A stretch of 5,445 bases of DNA from Clostridiales bacterium UBA4362 (lineage in GTDB: Bacteria > Bacillota > Clostridia > TANB77 > CAG-508): contig DGSM01000117.1 in the NCBI GenBank assembly GCA_002393975.1, forward strand, positions 1 to 5,445, given 5' to 3'. Positions 1-5,445 of this stretch are shown one piece after another (position 1 is the first letter of the stretch; the number at the start of each line of letters is the position of its first letter). The translations under genes and the position numbers were made by a program. The notes beneath the pieces are model-generated. The model searched no databases. It was given only the letters and a program-made list of their open reading frames with translations, and had not been told where the DNA came from.

Positions 1-122
1 ATTTAATAAATATAATAAATAAAAATAATAATAAACTTATTATTTTTTTAATCATTAAATTTAGTTATTTATTTATTATTTTCTAAATAATATTTAATTA
101 GTTTTTTAAACAAAGAATAAAT
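1..122. other. AT-only downstream flank / 3' UTR
   Basis: Only 7 of 122 bases are G or C. It would hold the 3' UTR of the gene and possibly the edge of the chromosome or the start of an intergenic spacer. A second in-frame TAA on the coding strand (complement of 69-71) lies 18 codons past the first stop. No further gene or telomere repeat is visible. Confidence 0.8.
68..77 (-). promoter_or_regulatory. Possible polyadenylation hexamers (AATAAATAAA)
   Basis: Two overlapping AATAAA hexamers lie on the coding strand 46-57 bases past the stop codon, a normal distance for a short 3' UTR. Because the flank is about 94% A+T, hexamers of this kind arise often by chance, and more lie nearer the window edge. 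The call rests on position alone. Confidence 0.3.
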
Positions 123-647
123 TTAGAAAATAGAAACAATTTTACTTGCCTTATATAATTTAGAACTTTGAATATCCAAAGCTTTTCTTCTCATAATGGT
201 GCAAATGAAACTAGTAAGAACAGGCCATAAATTGCACACGATGAAAGAAACAAGAGTATTAATTAAGTAATGACCTTGGGAGTTTTTGAACACAGCACAG
301 AAAGCAGAAACATAGTACCAGCAAAGACCGACAATAATCGCAGAAATTCCATATAGCACATATAATTTCACTTTTGCTTTTACTAAAGCATTATCATATA
401 ATTTTTGTCTTTTTTCTTTATCTTTTTCTTTAACTATATTTATAATATCTCTTTCACCTAAGCAAACAAATCTAACAATTATGCTTGCAATGAATGAACA
501 TAAACTTGATAAAATGATATTAGGAACATGAACCGCAGCATTAGTGTTTCCTTTATAGATGTAAAGTTTTCTCATGATACTATCATTGAAGAATAAGGCA
601 GTGAAAGCCATATAAAATGCAACGAATGAAATGAAAAGAACTATTTT
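123..647 (-). other. C-terminal four-helix membrane module (residues 1549-1722)
   Basis: Four hydrophobic segments at about 1549-1568 (IVLFISFVAFYMAFTALFF), 1589-1612, 1643-1668 and 1675-1699. Between the second and third of these lies a charged helix-like loop (ERDIINIVKEKDKEKRQKLY), which the topology places inside. The loop after ALFFNDS would be outside, and the RRKALDIQSSKLYK tail inside, in line with the positive-inside rule. A striking aromatic/Cys motif, WYYVSAFCAVFKNSQGHYL, ends the third of the four. The module resembles a C-terminal membrane domain I recall from large protist surface proteins, where a YYxSxFCAVYxNTQ-type motif recurs. Charged residues are absent from the helices, so a pore or transporter role is not evident. 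A signalling or clustering anchor is equally possible. Confidence 0.75.
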
Positions 648-3600
648 AGATGAGCGTAAGATTCCTATGCTATCAGTATAGAAAGTGAAAACTATTGATT
701 GTTTGAATTTAAGATAGGACCAATAAGTTTGAAGGAAGCTACGTTTATCTTTACCTTCGACCTCATTATAATTTGCAAAGTTGATATAATCATCTTCTTT
801 TGCGAAATCAAATTTGCCAGAAGATTTATGCTTTTTAACATTTCTTGCTGAAGTCGGTTGAACACGTGCATCTTTTATTTTTGCTCTATCTTTTTTTCCT
901 TCTTCACCATTTTTAGGAGGATTTGCATTAATAGCTTGATTATCAGAATGTTTTGTAGTGCCTTTTATTTTATTATATTTATTTTCTAAAAGTTCTTTTT
1001 CTTTAATGAAATGGAAAACTCCAACTCCAATAATAGCAGCTAAGCAGACTAATAAAATATAAGAACCGAAGTTCTTTTTTTGTCCCTCGGATGAGAATAC
1101 TTGTGAGGAACATTTGAATACTTCAATATTAGATCTTTTACTAATTAAATCTTTGAAATTATCGGGCATTTTTCTTTCGACAACTTCACCTTTATAATCT
1201 TCAGTGACTCCGACAGTTCCTTTAACATTACATTGGCAAGTATAAGTTTTACTTTTGGTATTATATCCGATAAAAACGCAATCTTTACCACATAATTTAA
1301 TATTTTCATCATAATAATCATTTCTTCTATCATCTAATAATACATCGTTGCCATTTTCGTTAGTGAAAGGAGTACATATATCATTATAAAATGGACTATA
1401 AGCATCGAACACATCATAACCATTTGTTAATACCGAGGATGATTTACTTTGGAATAATTCTAATAAATTAAATGTTGATGAAGATGAAGTGAAAGGAGAT
1501 GATGATGAAGATGATGATGATGTCGAAGATGATGTAGAAGATGATGTTGAAGATGATGTCGAAGCAGATGAGGATGATGCTGAAGAAGCTGCTGATGGTT
1601 GTGTGAAAGGATTAGTGATGGTTACTTCTGCATTTTGTTGTTGGCAATCACTTAATGGTAAAAAGGCTCCCATTGATGTCGAAAACATTTGATATTCTAT
1701 GTCGGGGAATTCGGGTAATAATGCTGAAAGATTTAATTCTTTCATTATATCGGCTTTAATTATGATTAAATCTTCTTCTTCTGGTAAACCATATTTCTTT
1801 TTTAATATGTTAGCACATTGGGAAATATTTAGTGCTGATGTTGGAGGATTGCTATCTGAAGGTAATTCACCTTTTAAGTATTTAGCTAATTTTTCTAATT
1901 CTAATTTAACCGAAGTTAATTCTATACTAATATTATTTCCTATTATTACTTTAGATTCTGGAAGATTATAAACTTTTCCATTTCCTATATAATTATTAAG
2001 ATCACTACTGATTGCATTTAAGTCACAATTATAAGATGAACAGAAATATTGGAATAAACTACTTGAGTAAAGTTGTTGCAAGGTAACAGTATTATTAAGT
2101 AAATCATAAGGACTTCTTAATCCGAAAGGATTTCTCATTAAGATAATAGCAGCGGCTGAATTATTTACATTGCATGATCCAGCAAGGACATCAGTAACAG
2201 GGCAGAATTCGACACATTCATGAGTTTCGAATTTGAAGTAGGGGAATTCCTTAGGACATTGGAAGTTATAAAGACAAACATCACAAGCTTCTCCACAATC
2301 ATCTTCATCTTCGGCGATTTCATAATTATGGTAGTAAGGATAAATACCACATTTATGTTGTTTTCTTAAACAGTTACCATATTCTTTTGAATATTTGATT
2401 AAATCATAGTATTTTCCATCTCTGCAAGAAATACAATTTTGTGCGCAGGAAATACCATATCTGTCGCATTCTTTACATCTTACATAACAATAAGATAATT
2501 TATTATAATCAGGAATATCTATATAAGTTCTATTAATTTTTACATCACTGCAATAGAATTTATCTTCGGGTAATCTATATGATTCATTTCTTTGTTTACA
2601 ATTTAAGCAAATTTTAACATCATCTTCTTCAACGGTGACACCACCAGCACGATATTCAGGGTCATGGGGATATTGATCGAGACCAATACAAGTTGTTCTA
2701 TTAAAGCATTTGAAAATTTGTTTTGGTTTATTAAATGGATCCTCTTTATAATATCCTTCTTCGCACTCAGTGCATTTATCTGATTCAAGTACAGAGCATC
2801 TTTTGCATCCTCTTTTGCATCCTGTGAGTAAATTACATGTTTCATCAATTACATGATATGGTTTAACTACGCTATAAGTCAAATTATTTTTTCCGTATTC
2901 GGTATAAGTGAATTTTGGTATATTAGCCTTTGTGTAGCATTTGCCATTAAAGCTATATTGTTGTTCTTCGCCCAAATCATATTTGCAGTTGACGCATCTA
3001 CCATTTTCTTGTCTTTCTTCATTTTCCCAATGAGGAGTTAAGCAATAAGCACATTCTTTATCACAACTTGTTCTTTCTGGAGGTAAAAGCCAAGTATTTC
3101 TGCAAATGTCACATAAATCTGGTCCTTGGCAAGTTTTACAGTTATCAAGGCAAGGGCACATTTTTGGCATATCTTCTGTGTCTGCAGGATTAGACTTGTA
3201 ACATCCATCTCCTTCGCATGATTTATGGCATGTTCCGGGAATACCGCCATTTTCTTTTGTTTGATTACAGAAGAAGTAAAAATTATTTTTACAAACGTCG
3301 CATTTATTATCATTGTCATCTCCTTGAGCTGAGCATTCTGCACAATTTATGTGGCATCTTCTCCAAACCCATGTTCTTTTATCATTTGGATCTTCGCTTT
3401 TATCTAAGAATAAAACTTCTTCTAATCCCAAAAGTTCTTCCCATCTTGTTTTGTCTGAAGCATTGAAGCAAGTTCTATAATCGTCTTCGAATGGGAAATA
3501 ATCATCTCTATAATTACAATAATTTTCTTTACAATTTGTGGTTGGGGGTTTAGTATTAAGGAATGGACCGTGACATCTTTCGCAAGCAACGTCACAAGGG

Positions 3601-5291
3601 TAACAATTATAATAACTTGAATTAGTTCCGCATCCTGTTTTATCAGCACCTTTAACTACGCCATAAAATCCATGCTGGCAATCGAAACAATGTTGATCAT
3701 CGTCTGTTCCTTTCTCGAAACAACCTAAACATTGTTCATGACATACTGGATATACAACGTCTATTTTGCAGGTTCTTCCTAATACAACATCATGTACAGC
3801 ATCTGCTCTTGTTGCAGTATATTCAATAAAAGAATTATGAGGATTAGTGAATTCTTTAATATATAATGATTTATAATTCTCAGGATCATAGTCCTTATCT
3901 AATTCAAGGTCAATATCTCCATCACTAACGACCATATCATTTAAATTGGTAAATCTGAAATTGACTTTGACATCTTTCATAGATGAGGGATATGGATTAA
4001 CCATATAAGTACTGATGAAGTTGCCTAATAATTTAGTCTGTTTTCCATTAGGACATACGGCATAATATGCGACATTTCCAGATGTTTCTTTACATTCAGG
4101 GTAATTCATTATAAGTAAATTTACATTTCTTTTTGCATCTGAAATAATATGGGTGTAAAGTATACCAACGAAGGTATCGAATTTAACAAAGGAAGGATTT
4201 TTCACACCCAAACCATTCTCGAAATTATTGAAATTAATAGTGTCAATTTGTTTTACATTATCAGTGATATTATAAGCTCTGAAAAGGTTTGCATAATCTT
4301 TTCCTTCATTTTCAACTTCGCAAATGACCATGACACTATTCTCTAGAACGAGCACATCAGCAGTATAGTCTTCAGCATCAGAGGTGAATCTACAATCTGA
4401 GGCCATATAATCATATCTGATTACATCTATTCCGGTGGAGGAGACTCTGAGGTGGTAATAGTAGAAATCATTTCCGCTGTCACCTAAAGGAACATTTTCT
4501 AGATTTTCATTTCCAGTACCAGTTTGGAAAATAATAACAGCTTCATTATCATTGTATTTGACAGCTTTAATGAAGTTGAATCTGGTATAAAAGGCCTTTA
4601 TTAAAAAGACTTGGCTTTTATTGACAATTCCTTGAGAGGTTACTTTAAATTGCTGTATACCTAATAAGGATCTTAAGGGGTTTTCATTGTAGACATAGGC
4701 GCAGTAAACTTCATTGTCTTGTTGTTCATAACAGCTAATGTATTTACTGTGGGCTATTATTGATTCACCGGATAATTCAGAGTTCGATCTTGGATCAATG
4801 ACTTTTAAGTTAATTCTTGTTTCAACATAATTAGCAGCAGGCTTATTTATACCAATGAAAAGAATATTTCCGTTAGTTAAAGTAATAGCGGAAACTTGTT
4901 CTTGGAAAGTAGTATATTCTAAGTGAGTGACTTCTTCTGCTTGTTCTTTGATTTGAGTTAAATATTCCTTTCCTAAGTTTTTGTGGTATAGGGTATATCC
5001 ATTTTGATTTTCGCCATCGTTTATGCGCGATTCCATTATTTGAGCATTTCCTGTGTAAAGTAAATTATTTATTTTTGTATTGCGATAAAGGAAATTTCCA
5101 TTCTTGTCTAATTTGGATATAAGGGTCCCTTTGTTATCTATCATTTTGGAAATTATCAAATTGCTTCCGTCACTGTTATGAGATACTTTACCCAATTCAG
5201 CACTTTCATGAATTATGTCGTTTCTGTATTGGGGGGATTCAGCCAAACAGCAGATAAATAAAGCTAAAAGAATGATATAGCTAGATTTCAT
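123..5291 (-). CDS. Giant cysteine-rich five-pass transmembrane surface protein (1,722 aa), function unknown
   Basis: One unbroken frame runs from ATG (complement of 5289-5291) to TAA (complement of 123-125), with no sign of introns. The start is favoured because it opens directly on a classic signal peptide. Order of parts by residue: signal peptide 1-17; beta-rich, propeller-like region about 18-400; beta-rich stretch 400-507; cysteine-rich region 508-1040 (61 Cys); domain 1041-1230 with C1084/C1089 and C1159/C1216; Ser/Thr stalk 1233-1272; six-Cys juxtamembrane module about 1296-1400; membrane segment 1409-1429; basic linker 1430-1548; four hydrophobic segments at about 1549-1568, 1589-1612, 1643-1668 and 1675-1699; basic tail. 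About 14 N-x-S/T sequons lie in the ectodomain (for example N224, N341, N611, N803, N864, N1155, N1187), consistent with passage through the secretory pathway. I infer a plasma-membrane receptor, adhesin or sensor. No catalytic motif is visible. The coding assignment is very secure; the function is open. Confidence 0.97.
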   Translation of the reverse strand: MKSSYIILLALFICCLAESPQYRNDIIHESAELGKVSHNSDGSNLIISKMIDNKGTLISKLDKNGNFLYRNTKINNLLYTGNAQIMESRINDGENQNGYTLYHKNLGKEYLTQIKEQAEEVTHLEYTTFQEQVSAITLTNGNILFIGINKPAANYVETRINLKVIDPRSNSELSGESIIAHSKYISCYEQQDNEVYCAYVYNENPLRSLLGIQQFKVTSQGIVNKSQVFLIKAFYTRFNFIKAVKYNDNEAVIIFQTGTGNENLENVPLGDSGNDFYYYHLRVSSTGIDVIRYDYMASDCRFTSDAEDYTADVLVLENSVMVICEVENEGKDYANLFRAYNITDNVKQIDTINFNNFENGLGVKNPSFVKFDTFVGILYTHIISDAKRNVNLLIMNYPECKETSGNVAYYAVCPNGKQTKLLGNFISTYMVNPYPSSMKDVKVNFRFTNLNDMVVSDGDIDLELDKDYDPENYKSLYIKEFTNPHNSFIEYTATRADAVHDVVLGRTCKIDVVYPVCHEQCLGCFEKGTDDDQHCFDCQHGFYGVVKGADKTGCGTNSSYYNCYPCDVACERCHGPFLNTKPPTTNCKENYCNYRDDYFPFEDDYRTCFNASDKTRWEELLGLEEVLFLDKSEDPNDKRTWVWRRCHINCAECSAQGDDNDNKCDVCKNNFYFFCNQTKENGGIPGTCHKSCEGDGCYKSNPADTEDMPKMCPCLDNCKTCQGPDLCDICRNTWLLPPERTSCDKECAYCLTPHWENEERQENGRCVNCKYDLGEEQQYSFNGKCYTKANIPKFTYTEYGKNNLTYSVVKPYHVIDETCNLLTGCKRGCKRCSVLESDKCTECEEGYYKEDPFNKPKQIFKCFNRTTCIGLDQYPHDPEYRAGGVTVEEDDVKICLNCKQRNESYRLPEDKFYCSDVKINRTYIDIPDYNKLSYCYVRCKECDRYGISCAQNCISCRDGKYYDLIKYSKEYGNCLRKQHKCGIYPYYHNYEIAEDEDDCGEACDVCLYNFQCPKEFPYFKFETHECVEFCPVTDVLAGSCNVNNSAAAIILMRNPFGLRSPYDLLNNTVTLQQLYSSSLFQYFCSSYNCDLNAISSDLNNYIGNGKVYNLPESKVIIGNNISIELTSVKLELEKLAKYLKGELPSDSNPPTSALNISQCANILKKKYGLPEEEDLIIIKADIMKELNLSALLPEFPDIEYQMFSTSMGAFLPLSDCQQQNAEVTITNPFTQPSAASSASSSSASTSSSTSSSTSSSTSSSSSSSSPFTSSSSTFNLLELFQSKSSSVLTNGYDVFDAYSPFYNDICTPFTNENGNDVLLDDRRNDYYDENIKLCGKDCVFIGYNTKSKTYTCQCNVKGTVGVTEDYKGEVVERKMPDNFKDLISKRSNIEVFKCSSQVFSSEGQKKNFGSYILLVCLAAIIGVGVFHFIKEKELLENKYNKIKGTTKHSDNQAINANPPKNGEEGKKDRAKIKDARVQPTSARNVKKHKSSGKFDFAKEDDYINFANYNEVEGKDKRSFLQTYWSYLKFKQSIVFTFYTDSIGILRSSKIVLFISFVAFYMAFTALFFNDSIMRKLYIYKGNTNAAVHVPNIILSSLCSFIASIIVRFVCLGERDIINIVKEKDKEKRQKLYDNALVKAKVKLYVLYGISAIIVGLCWYYVSAFCAVFKNSQGHYLINTLVSFIVCNLWPVLTSFICTIMRRKALDIQSSKLYKASKIVSIF
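648..1004 (-). other. Basic cytoplasmic linker (residues 1430-1548)
   Basis: About 120 hydrophilic residues between membrane segments 1 and 2. The first 65 or so are Lys/Arg/Asn/Pro-rich and look disordered (KKDRAKIKDARVQPTSARN, then KKHKSSGK). The rest is acidic then mixed and looks ordered (EDDYINFANYNEVEG, then DKRSFLQTYWSYLKFKQS), running directly into segment 2. The second half, not the first, resembles what I recall as conserved in related protist proteins. By topology it is intracellular and is the most likely place for partner binding or phosphorylation. No kinase, PLAT or other known domain is visible in it. Confidence 0.6.
1005..1067 (-). other. Transmembrane segment 1 (residues 1409-1429)
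   Basis: The stretch GSYILLVCLAAIIGVGVFHF is uninterrupted by charge for about 20 residues. It is flanked outside by KKN and inside by the strongly charged KEKELLENKYNKIK. With the cleaved signal peptide this gives an outside-to-inside crossing, separating the ectodomain of about 1,390 residues from a basic cytoplasmic linker. Confidence 0.92.
1089..1406 (-). other. Six-cysteine membrane-proximal module (residues 1296-1401)
   Basis: The last extracellular part holds six cysteines (C1306, C1334, C1338, C1352, C1354, C1394), enough for three disulfides. Landmarks are FDAYSPFYNDICTPFT, the LLDDRRNDYYDENIKLC stretch, CGKDCVFIGYN, TCQCNV and NIEVFKCSSQVFS, directly before the first membrane segment. 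The signature Y-N-D-x-C, then D-R-R/K, N-x-x-L-C-x-x-x-C, C-x-C-x-V and K-C-x-x-V-F resembles a module I recall just outside the membrane in large protist surface proteins ending in the same multi-pass anchor. It has no name I can give. It may transmit a signal or pack on the membrane domain. Confidence 0.55.
1476..1595 (-). repeat. Ser/Thr-rich stalk encoded by a 12-bp tandem repeat (residues 1233-1272)
   Basis: About 40 residues almost wholly of Ser with Thr at 1245, 1249, 1253 and 1257, giving an exact SSST period of four residues. In DNA this is four 12-bp units at 1516-1527, 1528-1539, 1540-1551 and 1552-1563 (plus strand GATGATGTNGAA), set in a looser GAT/GAA trinucleotide run. The units differ only at one base, the third position of a TCN serine codon. 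Low-complexity Ser/Thr tracts next to a membrane usually form extended, O-glycosylated stalks, which is the likely role here. The length is likely to vary between alleles through slippage. Confidence 0.9.
1599..2171 (-). other. Juxtamembrane two-Cys domain (residues 1041-1231)
   Basis: A mixed alpha/beta stretch between the Cys-rich rod and the Ser stalk. It contains C1084 and C1089 in FCSSYNC, a strand-rich part (SKVIIGNNISIELTSVKLE), then LNISQCANILKKKYGLP, EEEDLIIIKADI, DIEYQMFS and LPLSDC, where C1159 and C1216 could pair. The pattern of 'Ser-x-Cys, x4 Lys-Lys-x-Tyr-Gly, acidic, Leu-Ile-Ile-Ile-Lys, x-Glu-Tyr, Leu-Ser-x-Cys' resembles a juxtamembrane domain I remember in large protist surface proteins. 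That is a recollection without a family name. It may act as a membrane-proximal stem or a site of shedding. Four sequons (N1066, N1120, N1155, N1187) agree with an extracellular place. Confidence 0.5.
2172..3770 (-). other. Cysteine-rich furin/growth-factor-receptor-like repeat region (residues 508-1040)
   Basis: Sixty-one cysteines in 533 residues (about 11%) fall in recurring CxxxCxxC...CxxCxxx(F/Y)Y modules. Clear copies begin at residue 517 (CHEQCLGC, then CFDCQHGFYG), 646 (CHINCAEC, then CDVCKNNFYF), 714 (CLDNCKTC, then CDIC), 825 (CKRGCKRC, then CTECEEGYY) and 935 (CYVRCKEC, then CISCRDGKYY). More irregular modules lie between. This spacing is typical of furin-like and growth-factor-receptor cysteine-rich repeats, which also abound in protist surface proteins. 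The region probably forms a disulfide-braced rod holding the head away from the membrane. Five or more sequons lie here (N611, N676, N803, N864, N902, N920). Exact repeat boundaries cannot be set by eye. Confidence 0.85.
4092..5240 (-). other. N-terminal beta-rich ectodomain, possible beta-propeller (residues 18-400)
   Basis: About 380 residues with few cysteines, made of repeating hydrophobic strands and Gly/Asn/Asp turns. Blade-like units can be seen near residues 43-70 (LIISKMIDNKGTLISKLD, then KNGNFLY), 134-168 (ITLTNGNILFIGI, ending LKVIDP), 183-220, 238-290 (NDNEAVIIFQTG), 310-345 (VLVLENSVMVICEV, ending LFRAYNI) and 365-398 (FVGILYTHI, ending LLIMNYP). The rhythm of a strand pair, a loop and a strand ending in a hydrophobic-Asx-Pro or similar turn resembles six to seven propeller blades. 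This is a reading of pattern, not a detected family match. A ligand-binding head is the natural inference. Residues 400-507, just after it, look like a further beta-sandwich but I cannot name it. Confidence 0.4.
5241..5291 (-). other. Signal peptide, residues 1-17
   Basis: The protein starts MKSSYIILLALFICCLA followed by ESPQ. A lysine at position 2 precedes a hydrophobic core of about 12 residues (YIILLALFICCL), and a small residue at -1 (A17) with Cys at -3 fits signal peptidase cleavage before E18. A polar, charged mature N-terminus follows. This sends the long N-terminal part to the lumen and outside of the cell, and fixes the topology of the membrane segments downstream. Confidence 0.9.
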
Positions 5292-5341
5292 GTTTTAAAT
5301 TATTATTTTTTTTTCCAATACTCTTTGTATCAAAAATAAAA

Positions 5342-5368
5342 TTAATATTTTTTATATTGAAATTTCAT
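5342..5368 (-). other. Possible 8-codon upstream ORF (MKFQYKKY)
   Basis: An ATG in a favourable A-rich context (GCAAAATG) opens an eight-codon frame ending in TAA, 50 bases before the main start. It is the only ATG I see in the 154-base upstream flank. If the transcript begins further upstream it could dampen translation of the main frame. There is no direct evidence that it is transcribed. Confidence 0.15.
5349..5356 (-). promoter_or_regulatory. Possible TATA element upstream of the gene
   Basis: The minus strand reads CAATATAAAAAATATT here, with TATAAAAA starting 65 bases before the ATG. It is placed sensibly for a short 5' UTR. In a flank with only about 8% G+C such a match is expected by chance, so this is only the best-looking candidate. 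It also overlaps the short upstream ORF; if it is the real TATA box, transcription would start downstream and that ORF would not be in the mRNA. Confidence 0.25.
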
Positions 5369-5445
5369 TTTGCAATTAAATATTTGATAAATATTTTTAT
5401 ATTAAATTTAATATTTTTTCTATTTTTTATTTAATTTAATTAATT

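Larger units (their letters stand above)
5292..5445. other. AT-only upstream flank
   Basis: Only 13 of 154 bases are G or C. The sequence directly before the start reads AATAATTTAAAAC then ATG, an A-rich start context common in AT-rich protists. A run of nine A lies just upstream on the coding strand. No neighbouring gene, tRNA or telomere repeat is visible up to the window edge. Confidence 0.8.

Noticed and set aside
1..60. Telomere repeat at the window edges
   Set aside because: Neither edge contains a C-rich or G-rich repeat of the C4A4, C4A2 or related kind; both are simple A/T mixtures.
1476..1620. CRISPR-like array from the regular repeats
   Set aside because: The 12-bp units are contiguous with no spacers and code in frame for SSST; the gene is eukaryotic in character.
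1489..1692. Plus-strand open frame starting with a strongly acidic Asp/Glu run
   Set aside because: It is the antisense of the Ser/Thr repeat (TCA/TCT/TCG read backwards as GAT/GAA), so its composition is a by-product. It has no supporting flank signals and lies wholly inside the real gene.
1699..1971. Plus-strand open frame of 90 codons
   Set aside because: It lies antisense to the two-Cys domain, with no promoter-like AT flank and no recognisable protein pattern. Frames of this length are expected opposite a long AT-rich gene.
3038..3343. Minus-strand 101-codon frame inside the Cys-rich region, and similar shorter ones
   Set aside because: They are out-of-frame shadows of the long gene. 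The main frame shows regular Cys spacing and domain order across the same bases.
123..5291. Furin protease or receptor tyrosine kinase
   Set aside because: Only the Cys-rich spacing resembles those families. There is no subtilisin-like catalytic triad motif and no kinase domain, since the cytoplasmic parts are a linker of about 120 residues and a short tail.
108..5330. A 12-base inverted match between the two flanks (108-119 AAACAAAGAATA; complement of 5319-5330 ATACAAAGAGTA)
   Set aside because: Ten of twelve bases agree, and both lie close to the ends of the coding frame, but in such AT-rich flanks a match this short is near chance level.
1..5445. Terminal inverted repeats or a mobile element
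   Set aside because: The two ends share only low-complexity A/T words. No transposase-like motif, target-site duplication or extended inverted match was seen.

Overview
This 5,445-bp window looks eukaryotic and holds one very large, uninterrupted gene on the minus strand (123-5291, 1,722 codons with TAA stop) filling about 95% of it. The flanks are almost pure A/T: about 6% G+C over the 122 bases past the stop and about 8% over the 154 bases before the start, while the coding part is clearly richer in G+C. The organism is probably an AT-rich unicellular eukaryote. No TAA, TAG or TGA falls in frame over more than 1,700 codons and glutamine is written CAA/CAG, so the standard stops appear to be in use. 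That argues against ciliates that read TAA/TAG as glutamine. It leaves standard-code ciliates (litostomes, including rumen ciliates, or Stentor-like lineages), trichomonads, amoebae or anaerobic gut fungi. One intronless gene with very short AT-rich margins would suit a gene-sized ciliate chromosome, but no telomere repeat is present at either edge, so this is only a hypothesis.

Layout in gene direction (from the right edge leftwards): an AT-only upstream flank with a possible TATA element and an 8-codon upstream ORF (5292-5445); a signal peptide; about 380 residues of beta-rich, propeller-like sequence; a poorly assigned beta-rich stretch; about 530 residues with 61 cysteines in furin/growth-factor-receptor-like spacing; a juxtamembrane region with a two-cysteine domain, a Ser/Thr stalk built on a 12-bp tandem repeat and a six-cysteine module; a first membrane segment; a basic linker; four more hydrophobic segments packed into the last 175 residues; and an AT-only 3' flank with AATAAA-type hexamers (1-122).

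The product is best read as a large cell-surface protein with a glycosylated ectodomain of about 1,390 residues and a five-pass membrane anchor. The positive-inside charge pattern puts the mature N-terminus outside and the C-terminus in the cytoplasm. I recognise the membrane-proximal and C-terminal modules as resembling a recurring, unnamed module of large protist surface proteins, recalled from memory and not checked. Its function is unknown; sensing, adhesion or signalling are reasonable guesses. There is no second protein-coding gene, RNA gene, mobile element or CRISPR array that I can support, and plus-strand open frames are antisense shadows of this gene.
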